DNA of 12,463 bases from contig NWUY0300077373.1 in NCBI GenBank assembly GCA_004151065.3, forward strand, positions 2,637 through 15,099, written 5' to 3'. The position numbers were made by a program, and so were the translations under genes. A model generated the notes under the pieces. The model was given only the letters and a program-made list of their open reading frames with translations. It did not search any database and had not been told where the DNA came from. Below are positions 1-9,298 of this stretch, piece by piece (position 1 is the first letter of the stretch; each line of letters starts with the position of its first letter). The DNA is from Larix sibirica. Lineage: Eukaryota; Streptophyta; Pinopsida; Pinales; Pinaceae.

Positions 1-1235
1 AAGGAAAACACTTCTAGACGTCAAAGAAGAGTTCCAGACCTAACCCTAGGCCCAAAAGGAGAAGGTTGCAACTCCACCATGCAAGATATTGTTGCACATA
101 ACATACGTGAAGTATAGAGAGTTATCGTTGGACATAATGGTTTATAAGCAAGGTAGAGAGTGTAGGGTTTTATTTATACCCAAAATTGATGGGAGGGAGT
201 CCATAGTGCTTCACTTGTGATGTCGCACTAACTTGTATTAGAAATTTGAGTAAAAGAGAGTTTATGAGAAGACCCCTGGCACGAGATCCCTAAGAATTAC
301 CATTACGAAAACTATGGGCATGGATAACACTAACCCTCTCCTATTTTTTAGGCAAATGGCCTCAAGGAGGATCTTGAGGATACGAAGGCAGCCCCTTCCA
401 AAACTTGAAGTAGAGGAATATCTCTTAAACATCAACCCAAAAGGAGAAAGTTGTAGTTCCACCACACATGATGTTGATGCATAGAACATGAGTGGTTTCC
501 AAATATTTATCATTGGATATAATGGTTTACATCCATGTAGGGAGAGTAGTATTTTATTTATACCTATAATGGATGGGAGAGTATCCATGCACTCCGCCTG
601 TGAAGTTGCACCCCCACATCAAAACTTAGGAAAAGAGAGCAGATTAGAAGACCCTTAGCAAGAAATCCATGAGAATTGTTAGTACTAAACATGCGAGCAT
701 GAATTATGATACTTATTTGCCTATTTCAAGGTAGATGGCCTTAATGGGTGTCAAGATGCACATCTAACCTCTTCTACAAGTTTATGCAGAGGAAGAGATT
801 TGAAACCTTGGCTCAAAAGGAGAAGGTTGCAACACCACCACATAGTATGTTGATGCACAATGCATAAGCAGAGTCCACAATCTAGTTATCATTGGAGATA
901 ATTGTATACAACCATGGTAGAGAGAGCATAATTTTATTTATACCTAGAATGGAACCCTAGGGAATCTGTAGCGCTTTATCTACAATGTTGCACCACCCTA
1001 CATGAGAAATTTGAGGAAAAGAGAGTCAAGGAGAAGACCTTTAAAAAGGAATTCCCAAGAATCACAGGTACTAAACTTGTGGGCATGGATTATTCTATCC
1101 CTCTGCTTATTTTTTAGGCAAATGGCCCCAAGGAGGACCATGAAGATGCAAAGGGAATCGGCTCCAAAAGTTAGGGTAGTGGAAGACCTATGAAACCCAT
1201 GCCCAAAAGGAGAATGCTTTAGATCCATTTCACAT
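1..1235. repeat. Diverged tandem array, period about 380 bp, 3+ copies
   Basis: Two landmark blocks recur in the same orientation. CCCAAAAGGAGAA-like blocks start at 51, 436, 812 and 1202 (spacings 385, 376, 390). GGCAAATGGCC-like blocks start at 351, 730 and 1117 (spacings 379, 387). Other shared blocks include TTTTATTTATACC and AAAAGAGAG. The first copy is cut by the window edge and the last stops soon after its CCCAAAAGG block. The copies differ by many substitutions and small indels, so the array is old. Open frames on the minus strand at 262-588 and 998-1252 resemble each other only because they lie in equivalent parts of the repeat, and I do not treat them as genes. Each unit has a pyrimidine-rich stretch ending in AG just before an ATGGCC. 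This could be the leader of a retroelement coding region or a duplicated exon start, but no protein family is recognisable. Confidence 0.85.
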
Positions 1236-2069
1236 TCATATGTTAAAATCAAGATATTTGAGACTTATGGAAAGCTTCACGTACACACACAAGGACTCCA
1301 CAATTTAGACATTAGCCAACTTGGAATACAAAATCCAACATAAGAAAAGGAACACCCATATCGAAATGAATGATAAGGCACTAGAGAAAAATGCCCCAAG
1401 CATTGGTGTATCTCAAAGTAGAGCACCTATGATTCACTCACGATCGATCTACATTGGCACACCATAGAGATGATATCTTACAAGATGGATAGAAAACCAA
1501 AAGCAAGGAATTCTATCTTGGAACACATTATTGACACTCTTCAATTTCTGGATGATAAATATAATCTCTATGGATGCAAATCGAGTCTCAACCATGGGAG
1601 AAGGAGGTTCAAATCGTGGCCAATGCTTAGGGGGATTTGGAAGCCACAAAGGAGGAATCCAAGCTCCATGCTAGGAGCATCCCAAAGCACCCCATATATC
1701 TTCAGCAGGAGATGGATTAGCAATGGTTTCCCCTCATTATTTTTAGTTTATACATTTTCATACTAGCTTGCATAGTTTGTTTAACATTGATCATAAGAAT
1801 TTTCTACTTAGATTCATGTGGCAACGATATTTCCCATGTACCCTATTATTAGATAATTGCATATGGTATTTTAACTCTAGGGATTCCCAAACTCGTTGGT
1901 GTTTCAATCACTTTTTGTTTGAATATCCAATGAGGTTGCCAAGAACTGTACGACAACTTTAGTGTTTATTTTTTTGGTTAAGTATATCAAAGGTCAACCA
2001 TGTTTCACTTGGTTAGCCTCTCATTACCACTGTAATTTCCTTTGTATATATGAATAGAGAAAACTACTC
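1236..2069. other. Unassigned decayed sequence, possible retroelement remnant
   Basis: No intact gene is seen. Plus-strand open stretches at 1470-1766 and 1768-1962 adjoin, but they are short and show no motif I recognise. The end of the region (about 2028-2069) has a TGTAATTTCC...TGTATATATGAATAGAG composition typical of transcribed retroelement 3' ends. That is an impression of texture, not a match. It may be the downstream part of the element that holds the tandem array, but no terminal repeat could be paired by eye. Confidence 0.3.
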
Positions 2070-2077
2070 TTAATTAA

Positions 2078-2336
2078 CAAAATAATAATAATGAATGTAT
2101 GTCCTCCTTTTAATTATAGTAACAATAATATAATTTAAGGTAGTCAGTATGTAACAAGACACGAAGTTGATGCATAAGACCCCTTTTGTTTGTGGGACAA
2201 AGGCCCCCCTCTATGAAATGATTACTTCTTATTCTATGAAAGTTTACATACCTTAACCCCTCCATATTTGAACATGTGACCTCCAAGGAAGAATAGCATA
2301 TTCTTAACCATTATGCCCACTTAAGTTGTCTTAAAA
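2078..2336 (-). mobile_element. Possible tRNA-derived SINE
   Basis: On the minus strand, 2320-2303 reads GTGGGCATAATGGTTAAG, close to a pol III box A. About 43 bases further on, 2274-2262 reads TGTTCAAATATGG, close to a box B (GTTCAAATA against GTTCRANNC). That spacing fits a tRNA head. The body would run toward lower coordinates and end in an ATT-rich tail near 2085-2100. The 8-bp word TTAATTAA occurs at 2070-2077 and 2337-2344 and could be a target duplication, but it is palindromic and AT-only, so it is weak evidence and the outer limits are tentative. I cannot assign a named SINE family. Confidence 0.35.
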
Positions 2337-2344
2337 TTAATTAA

Positions 2345-3470
2345 ATTGATATAAGAAATGACCTTAAGAAAAGAGGCCTAAAGGTGTTGGATCCACTAGT
2401 GTGGAATGAGGAGTTTTTCATCAGTGAGCAAGGTTTATTCCCATGGGGGAACCCAAAGATAGTGGTTGAATGTGTGGGGCTTGCATTACACTGTACATGC
2501 ACACATAAGCTGATTTCATATTTTTGTTTTAGCTACGTAAAAAATATTGAAACACAATTTCACTGGCCAGCTCATGAAAATTTCCTTTCAACGTTAAAAT
2601 ATTTAAGATTTCTAAGCAGTGAATGTCTAGGCTTCCACACTAAATTCTGATTTAGTAAAATACAATCCCATACATTACTTTTATGTCAATAAATGAATTA
2701 ATTTTTATCGGTAGATGGATTTATAAATTTCCTAAATTATGTTATGCCATATCACAATTCATTAATTTATTCCAAAAAAAATCAAAGCTATGTATATGCA
2801 TATATATAGTGTCAAGATGATTTTCCTTGTCGACGAAAGACACAAAAGTTGGGTGGGGAATATATTGGATTTAACCAAAAATTTGTTTCAGTGGACATTA
2901 AATATCATCATCATATTGGATATAAATGTTCAAAAGAAATACCATGGTTGGGGAACATATTGCATTTGACTGTTTGAAAGTATTAGCTTAATTAGCTTAT
3001 CAATATGCCATATCAAATTGTATTTAAATGATGTTGGAAAGCATTAGTTTGATAAACTTTAACTTGGAATGATAAATGATGCCATAGAAGTGATAAAATA
3101 ATTTTAGGTTGAATCATGCCTAGTCACTTAGTTGATATCATGCCTTAGCTCTTAATATTATTCGTAAGAGCCGAAGAATTTCTTATTATAAGTTTCATTA
3201 TTGTCCTAGCACACCAGAATTTGTATGTCCCATTCCCACTAAGACCAAATTAATTCAGTTCAAGATCCAAATCAAAATATATCTTGTAGCCATACATGCA
3301 AAATATTTATTTATTTTTTCTATATACAGAGACATGTGTACTCTACCACTTCTAATAGAATGCCAAGTTCATAATGATTTGATTATATCTACAATAATAA
3401 CATAGAAGAAAAGAATGTGTTTGTTGTGTGTGGATTATATACCAGAGTTCCAAACTTTGTGAGCAACAGT
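2345..3470. other. AT-rich spacer, no supported gene
   Basis: An open frame on the plus strand at 2384-2650 begins at GTG rather than ATG and has no recognisable domain, so I leave it uncalled. A short diverged direct repeat is visible: TTGGGTGGGGAATATATTGG near 2849 and TTGGGGAACATATTGCATTTG near 2946, about 96 bp apart. The rest is AT-rich with no clear structure. Confidence 0.5.
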
Positions 3471-3660
3471 CATGTCTAAGCACCTAGGTGGAGAGTATTT
3501 AATGTTCTATGGCTTGGGGTGTGCACTTTTGTGTGTAAAGTATTTAATCTTTAGATCCAATAGTGCACAACCTAAGCTATAGGGCATTTAGATCCAACGA
3601 TGCACACCCCAACCTTTATAGCATTACCTGCTCTGCAAATGGGTGCTTAGGGATTTCCAT
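3471..3660. mobile_element. Inverted-repeat MITE, copy 1
   Basis: The left end reads CATGTCTAAGCACC and the reverse complement of the right end reads ATGGAAATCCCTAAGCACC, so both ends carry CTAAGCACC in inverted orientation. Inside the arms the motif TTGGGGTGTGCA also occurs inverted (about 3514-3525 and 3602-3613). The flanks GAGCAACAGT (3461-3470) and GAGCAATGAC (3661-3670) share their first six bases and differ in the last four by transitions only, consistent with a decayed 10-bp target duplication. No coding sequence lies inside. Copy 2 at 3820-3943 shares the ends and the subterminal motif, which supports both limits. Confidence 0.65.
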
Positions 3661-3819
3661 GAGCAATGACAATACTTAGTGGATACATAGTTTGTAAAGA
3701 CAATGATATAATGCAATGAACCGCTTCCTCAATATATCGAAATCTTGGATCAAAGTTTTGAGAGGGATCATTCTAGGTATAAGATTTATGCTTTTGAATC
3801 TTATACAAGATATTCATGG

Positions 3820-3943
3820 CCATGTCTAAGCGCCCAACTACAAAGCATCTGCATCTTGGGGTGTGCACCATTCGATTTGAATACTTTAAATCGAATGGTG
3901 CACACCCTAGACTACAAAGCATGCCAGATGCTTAGCTTTCACG
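3820..3943. mobile_element. Mutator-like MITE, copy 2, with perfect 11-bp target duplication
   Basis: The element is almost entirely a hairpin. GGGTGTGCACCATTCGATTT on the left pairs over 20 bases with its reverse complement on the right, across a short loop near 3880-3888. The outer ends share CTAAGC in inverted orientation. The direct repeat GATATTCATGG flanks it exactly at 3809-3819 and 3944-3954. Target duplications of 9-11 bp are typical of Mutator-type transposition, so a non-autonomous Mutator-like element is the best class. It has no coding capacity. The ends and the TTGGGGTGTGCAC motif are shared with the element at 3471-3660, about 160 bp away. Confidence 0.8.
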
Positions 3944-3959
3944 GATATTCATGGTATAT

Positions 3960-4050
3960 CACTTATGAGTTGTCTTTAGCAAGTACATCACTTGGTTTCT
4001 CACTTATGAACTTATGATTTCTCTGTAGCAAGTACGCCACTTGGTCTCTA
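3960..4050. repeat. Short imperfect tandem duplication, offset 41-49 bp
   Basis: CACTTATGA occurs at 3960 and 4001. TAGCAAGTAC(A/G)(T/C)CACTTGGT occurs at 3977 and 4026. The two units differ by small indels, so the offset changes from 41 to 49 across the unit. There is no coding implication. Confidence 0.6.
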
Positions 4051-5060
4051 AGGTTTGGTCTTATAAACTCATTACTTTATTCGTAAGGAAGTTGTTTATG
4101 TTCCTTTAATATGCATTTGTATTTGATTTAAGAACATTAAATAAAGTTACAATATAATTCTTATTATTGTAGTTTAATTCATTATTTGTTTAAGATTGCA
4201 TTTTAAAGAGGAAGAAAATATATATTAAATTTTATTTAAAATTTTCAAATAAACAAACACTTGTTGGTTGGAATAGTGGCATGGTGACACTGAAACAATT
4301 CAAATCATCCATAATTTTCTTAATAACCATTAGACACTCAATGTGGGATATCATTTCAAGAATTGCTTTTGAGAGAAATTTTGCACTAAGACACTTTTGT
4401 TTCGGTATTTTTTGTTCACCTTCATTAGATGTTCACCCGTGAGGAACACATCTAAATAAATTTCAAATTTGCAACACAATCATCAAAATTTGAGTAACTT
4501 GGAAAGAAATTTTCTTCATGACTGCATTCCAATATGGATGGTAATGTAAGTGACAAAAAAATGAATATCACTATTCCATATCATAGTCTACTCAATTTTA
4601 AATTTTACACAAATGTTAAAAAATATTTTTTAAAATTTTATTATAAAGAAATAAAATAAATACTATGGACTACAATCTCACTTTAAAATACAGATGTTGT
4701 GTTATGAGGGACACATGACGATCAACTTTATCTTTCTTGTAAATTTCAAATTTGTAAAACGATGATGAAAGATGATGAAAGCTTGACTTGGAAAGACATT
4801 TTTGGCATGCTTTACATGATTTTTTGAGAACATGGCTCCAAACATTTCGGAATGGATTCATGGCATCAATTCTTGAAATGTCATTTGTGTAAAATTTGCA
4901 GTTATGCAATAAGAAAAAAGGATGAACAATTATGATCAGCAATGCACGGTGTTCCTGTGCACCATCAGGGGCAATTGCTAGTATAATTCTATGTATTTCA
5001 CTTTTACAAAAGAGAAGAAAATAAAATAAAAATAGAGAGCATCTAATTTCCTTTTAACAA
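4051..5060. other. AT-rich spacer with diverged direct repeat
   Basis: No gene is supported. Two segments resemble each other in direct orientation: about 4430-4540 and 4690-4830. Shared blocks are TAAATTTCAAATTTG (4457 and 4740) and ACTTGGAAAGA (4497 and 4786), offset 283-289 bp. A perfect 14-bp inverted pair, CATTTCAAGAATTG at 4352-4365 with its reverse complement at 4867-4880, brackets the segment. It could be an old inverted-repeat element, but I found no target duplication. An open frame on the minus strand at 4670-4942 overlaps the repeat and shows no domain. Confidence 0.4.
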
Positions 5061-5075
5061 TAGTGCATTTCTATG

Positions 5076-5083
5076 TTTTTTTT
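5076..5083 (-). other. Oligo(A) tail of the retroposed insertion
   Basis: Eight T on the plus strand (eight A on the minus strand) directly adjoin the target copy at 5061-5075. The tail is short, consistent with an old insertion or loss by slippage. Confidence 0.75.
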
Positions 5084-5340
5084 GTAAAGTTCTATAGATT
5101 ATATTACTTAATGAAAAATTTACAAACATCTACAACCAAAACCATCCATATAGTCTTCTTCCTGACCTACCCCGCAAGGAAACTAAGCCATCCCTTCAAC
5201 TAATTCAACATATTCATAAATTTTAACAACAAACAAACTATCCTCCATCTAGTCTGAAATAACTAAACCCAATAACTAGTAATAATAGAATCCATACCCT
5301 CACTACCCAGACCCAAAAAACTAGAACTTAAACAAAACCT

Positions 5341-6389
5341 CTAAACATCATTAGAGATATTAACTATCGACACCTTGGTCTCCTACACTTGGTTGTTGGC
5401 CTAAGGCGTCTGCTCCTACGGCTTGAATATTTTCCCAGTCGCCATCTAAGCAAGCACGATTATCCTAGAGATAAGCTCCATGATGGCCTCCACAATCATG
5501 TTCAATTTGTCGTTGATATGAAGGATTTGAACATGATTCCACTAGGCTAAGGATTTCATTCGTTTACTTATATCCAAGCACCCCTGATGAGATTCCATTA
5601 GCGCATGCCCCACTACAGCCTTAATTTTCCAATACAATAGGACTATTTTGGCATAGCAAGTTTCTCTCATACGAGTCAAGCTTGCATCCTCAACCCAAAC
5701 AATCCAATCCTCCTGCTCCTACATGGCTTATGGTGTCAAATTTCCAACCTCAATATTAGCCTCTACTTGGTCTAGGACCCTCTTGGTCCCATCGTCCACT
5801 GCTTAGCTGTACATCCGTTTCGCTTCTACCACCTCTCGCTGAACTCTCGACATACAGCCACCTCTAGAATTACAAGCCTTTTCCTTCCCAATCCTTGGCT
5901 TGGCCATAATGTCCACCACCCGTTGCTGCCCTCCTCCCTAGCCCTATGCACTCTCATCCAGCTAGCCTCCTCGCTCGCCTTTTCCCAAGACACCCAAGGC
6001 TTTTTGTGGCTCGACCTTCCTCTACGTCAGTCCATTCTCTCCACATGCTAACGATAAATCCCCTGCCAGCATAATCATCCCAACAAGCACATGCTAAACT
6101 ATAATTTCACAGAGTCCTCCTCTATGTTGTGAGTCGTGACCGAAACCCTCGTCATCATCCTTGCTATCATACCCTTCGATCGCCAGATCTCCCCATCATG
6201 AATTTGAAGCTTTCCAAGCTTCTCCTCTGTTTGACGTCCTTCGTCGTACCTCCATCCCACTGGCCCCATATCCTTGGTTGATTCACCAAATTCCACCAAC
6301 TTACCAAACATGAAAGCCGGGAAGCAGCTGTCAAGTCAAGCAAATGAGGCGCTACGGATGAACGGGTGTCCCACTTGATCTGTTGGCAT
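5341..6389 (-). pseudogene. Broken reading frame of the retroposed insertion, about 350 codons, unknown family
   Basis: Protein-like sequence can be followed through four overlapping segments on the minus strand in shifting frames. (1) 6389-6099 starts at ATG (MPTDQVGHPF), has one internal TGA, and includes GPVGWRYDEGRQTEEKLGKL. (2) 6106-5954 includes CWDDYAGRGFIVSMWREWTD. (3) 6008-5826 includes KPWVSWEKASEEASWMRVHR. (4) 5907-5341 has eight in-frame stops, all TAA or TAG and none TGA, as expected if CAA/CAG glutamine codons were hit by C-to-T changes. Segment 4 includes EDWIVWVEDASLTRMRET and an amphipathic stretch, INDKLNMIVEAIMELISRII. Eight stops in 189 codons is no fewer than chance, so the case rests on composition, segment overlap and the retroposon framework. 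The leader is about 32 bases and the 3' untranslated part about 257. I do not recognise the protein; it is Trp- and Glu-rich and probably helical near its end. It looks non-functional. Confidence 0.55.
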
Positions 6390-6617
6390 TAATATCCATA
6401 GCATCCATCTGCATCCGAAACTAGTGCATTTCTTTGTTACTCACAAGTACACTCATTCAAGTACCATTACTCATCAATCAATAACATTGAGTTAAGAAAG
6501 TACTTTTTATCCATTCTTAATTTAACAAGAGACGCATGGTGGCATTGTCCCTGCGGCATAGCAAAGAAAGAAAGAAAAACAAGTAACAATTGTGAATTTG
6601 ATGAAGCTTTACATGCC

Positions 6618-6731
6618 ATGAGTGAAGGCTCTAGAAAGCATAGAAAGCAGTTGAAAGTTTGCAAGTGTGAAGTAGAACATGGCAAGTGCAAGGATGAAGT
6701 AGGACATTGCAAGTGCGGGCTATGCATTTGA
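6618..6731 (+). CDS. Small Cys-rich open frame, 37 residues, possible exon or chance
   Basis: It starts at ATG 6618, but the frame stays open upstream at least to the target copy of the retroposed insertion. In the pre-insertion site it would have been open from about 5047. The C-terminal half has six Cys in the pattern C-x-C-x6-C-x6-C-x-C-x2-C (CKCEVEHGKC then CKCGLC). The upstream part carries a basic run (SRKHRKQLK). The Cys-rich part is encoded by an imperfect DNA repeat with unit GCAAGTG...GAAGTAG.ACAT, so the spacing may come from repeat structure rather than selection. It does not match a defensin, snakin or metallothionein spacing that I know. The opposite strand is open here too (6467-6727). 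No promoter or splice evidence is decisive. Confidence 0.2.
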   Translation: MSEGSRKHRKQLKVCKCEVEHGKCKDEVGHCKCGLCI

Positions 6732-7256
6732 AAAGATCCTCTATATGTTGTTGTCCATTACATTTACATATATGCAAATTTTATTTCCATTTACATCAAG
6801 GGCATCTTTGTCAATTTGGATATGAAGAAAGTATTGTGCTACATAGGCTTTAGTTTGTAGTTATTGTTTTAGTGAGCAATAATCCAGTGCAAATTGGCAT
6901 TGGTTTCTATTCTATAGTCAAATAGCAAAAAAACTATTGCAGTCAGTGATGAACATAAATCGAGAACTAGGTTTGCAGGATGTGCAATTGCATTTGAAAA
7001 TATTATTGACAATCCAAAAATTTGTCAAAACCAAATTGGTAATCAATTTCATTTTTCTATGCTTGTGTCATAAAAGGTAATGAATTTGTGATTATCATCA
7101 AAGATTGACTCAATTCCATTTACTCTATTGTAAGTATGACTAAATGACATGGATACTAAGTATACCATGCAAATTCACTAGAAAATTGGTCACTCTAATT
7201 AGTTTTCATATAAAAAAATTGTACACTAATTACTAGTATTAAACAAAAAAGATATT
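6732..7256. other. Unassigned sequence with one possible exon-like stretch
   Basis: A plus-strand frame of 51 codons plus stop (6918-7073) follows a good acceptor-like tract, GGTTTCTATTCTATAG, ending at 6917. It contains RTRFAGCAIAFENIIDNPKI. No donor, partner exon or family was identified, so this is noted rather than called. The remainder is featureless and AT-rich. Confidence 0.25.
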
Positions 7257-7310
7257 TTGATATGTTAAACTATTGAAATCCCCTTTCTTCTATTTTCGTG
7301 TTCAAGTCCC
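7257..7310 (+). mobile_element. Possible second tRNA-like SINE head
   Basis: TTGATATGTTAAAC at 7257-7270 resembles a worn box A. GTGTTCAAGTCCC at 7298-7310 is a good box B. The gap of about 40 bases fits a tRNA-derived promoter. The same GTTAA...GTTCAA arrangement occurs on the minus strand at 2320-2262, so the two may be related. No tail or target duplication was found and the body cannot be delimited. Confidence 0.3.
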
Positions 7311-8040
7311 AAGCATTTCTTGGAATGAAGAAAGTTCTTGTTATGAGATGTAGCTTAGGATGTGACTAGACTCTATACTTTTCACAAGTACATTTTTTTG
7401 CAAAAATTTGGCATGTGGTACAACGCTCATTTCATTGAAAGAAATATAATAACTAGTAATTGCCATTAAAAGTAGTGCAAAAAAAATCATAACAAAAACT
7501 AGTTTCCCTAAGATATTCTTCAACTAATTAAAGGTTTTGTTTACCAAACCCTTTTGTTACAAATAGGAAAATGGTATATATTTAAGATTGGCTTTCTTAC
7601 AAATAAGAAATTTCCTATTGGAGTTGAAAAGGACACCTACCAATGCTAGGAATTATATGCCCCTTGAAGCTTAGTCCATAAAATATGGTAATAATTATAT
7701 GAGTTATAAGTTGGATGTAGATAGCACATGTTTCTTTGTCCTAATAAACAATGAACAAAAGACATTTGCTTTACTCGATATTTCAATATTTTTTCATGTA
7801 AATTAATGCTATAAATTGTTAATTGTATATACATTTGATGAAATTTGTGTTATTTTTTGTTTAACAAAATCTAAATCTAAATCAAGGAGCTTTGAAGAAA
7901 AAAAATCTAAATCTAAATGGACATATTTGTCTTAGTAGATAATGTTAATTGTTAGTGACTTTGTCATGTGTTGCTTTATGCAATTTAATATATTCAAATT
8001 GTTATTTGGATGAAAAATCATTTATGTTAGTGCAGGATTT
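7311..8040. other. AT-rich spacer, no supported gene
   Basis: Open frames on the minus strand at 7341-7523 and 7646-7834 are short, low in complexity and without domains. Small direct repeats are present: TTACAAATA(G/A)GAAA near 7557 and 7598, and AATCTAAATCTAAAT near 7868 and 7905. Nothing else is visible. Confidence 0.5.
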
Positions 8041-8950
8041 GTATTCTCAACAACTTAAAACGGGTAATTGTACCTAAATTTGAAATATCTATTATATTTT
8101 ACAAAGTTTTAAAAAATATGATATAAATTATAAATTTTTAATTTAGAAATAATCATATAAAAAAAATTCCAAATTCTATTCACAAATAATATAAACCACG
8201 AAAGCTAACCATATTTTTAAAAAGTTTAAAATTGTTAAAAAATATACCTCCATCCTATTAAACCATTTAATTAAATAAAACACTTCTTCAATGCTCCTTC
8301 AAGCTCAACACATGTGAGAGAATCCACCTAAAGTTTTCTAAAAAAAATCATTGACAAACATGATATAATATTAAGAAAAATAATTTTAAATATCTAATCA
8401 ATATTAACAAAATTTTAATTTCAAATTAATTTAAAAACTAATTTAAAAAGATAAAGAAAATAAAATGTTAATAGATAAATAAGTTATAAAATGATTAATA
8501 TTTATCCTATATAAAAAATAAATAAATATTAAATTAAATAAATTGAGAAATTGAGAAATAAATAACAAATGATAAAATACATTACATATATCTACAGAAG
8601 TAATTATATATATATGAAAACATGAGATAAGAAGTTAAAGAACATCAATCTATAATGTCTAAAATATCTAGATCTACTTATGTTAAAATCAAAACATGAA
8701 ATATAAGCTAAGAAAATTATCATTAAAAAAAATTAATGAGTAAAAACTCTATAAAAAATTACTACTTAAACTAAAATGATACATGACCGAATACATCTAT
8801 CAATATATATTCATGATCATACATACAATAAGAACATCCTTCAAGACTTTTGAAGGAAAAATGTTAATGTTAAGAATTATGTCAAATTACCATTAACAAA
8901 ATGAAATAGACATTTTTTTTATGGTCAACTGATATAGAAAGGATCAACGT
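8041..8950. other. Very AT-rich block, no gene
   Basis: The block is dominated by A runs and AATTAAATAAAT-type sequence with little G or C, for example at 8390-8620, and a TATATATATA tract near 8607-8616. It could act as a scaffold-attachment region or be an old AT-rich element, but nothing specific supports either. No open frame of interest is present. Confidence 0.5.
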
Positions 8951-9161
8951 AATTGTATACAAAGAAAATGCCACAGTTTGAAAACCAATTGTATGAATCC
9001 AAAAACAGATGCGTCACTTCCAAGTTTGTCATCTTTAACAGTGAAGCATCTATTGCTTCAGATTTTCTTCTGGAGTTGGCAATGGCCCAATGCTTGTTGT
9101 TGCCAGTACGTGTATGTTGTGGGAATGTGATGTAGCAGCAGCAATTTGACTATGAAGAACA

Positions 9162-9226
9162 TCACTGGAGAAGGGGCCAGCTTCCAATGTCCGTGGCCTC
9201 ATTTAAGGCTGATTGTACAAATGCAA
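9162..9226 (-). CDS. Possible terminal exon of the minus-strand gene candidate
   Basis: On the minus strand an acceptor-like CTTATCTCTATGTAG ends at 9227, followed by an open stretch that encodes AFVQSALNEATDIGSWPLLQ and then TGA at 9164-9162. The phase requires one base from the preceding exon. No upstream exon that I can identify joins to it in phase, so its link to the exon chain at 10682-11527 is inferred only from strand and proximity. A run of eight A on the minus strand at 8920-8913 is not preceded by a clear poly(A) signal. The plus strand is also open at 8953-9135, which I treat as incidental. Confidence 0.25.
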
Positions 9227-9298
9227 CTACATAGAGATAAGTACAATTGCAACTCGATAAAGATAACATGAAGATGGTAATGTGCATATATAACATAT

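Larger units (their letters stand above)
5061..6436 (-). mobile_element. Retroposed insertion with oligo(A) tail and 15-bp target-site duplication
   Basis: On the plus strand TAGTGCATTTCTATG (5061-5075) and TAGTGCATTTCTTTG (6422-6436) match in 14 of 15 bases. The left copy abuts a run of eight T (5076-5083), which is the oligo(A) tail of an element transcribed from the minus strand. An AATATA hexamer on the minus strand (5105-5100) lies 17 bases upstream of the tail, a plausible poly(A) signal. The insert (6421 to 5076) is therefore 5' target copy, body, oligo(A), 3' target copy. That is the arrangement made by target-primed reverse transcription by LINE machinery. The body carries a decayed reading frame and no terminal repeats that I can find. 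It is either a processed pseudogene of a cellular mRNA or the 3' part of a LINE. No reverse transcriptase or RNase H motif was recognised, which leans toward a processed transcript. Confidence 0.8.

Noticed and set aside
262-588. 108-codon open frame on the minus strand in the tandem array
   Set aside because: A similar open stretch recurs at 998-1252 in the equivalent part of the repeat and no domain is seen; explained by repeat composition.
1606-1616. GGTTCAAATCG, a box B-like word
   Set aside because: No box A at the right distance upstream, so a chance match.
2384-2650. 88-codon open frame on the plus strand
   Set aside because: Starts at GTG rather than ATG, with no recognisable motif, splice context or homologue known to me.
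4670-4942. 90-codon open frame on the minus strand
   Set aside because: Overlaps a diverged repeat and shows no domain; its composition looks like translated AT-rich DNA.
4926-4990. GTGCACC and GGGGCAATTGCTAG motifs resembling an element end
   Set aside because: No partner end or target duplication was found in the window.
7866-7920. Repeated ATCTAAATCTAAAT, similar to a telomere word
   Set aside because: Plant telomere repeats are TTTAGGG; these lack the GGG and are only two short runs.
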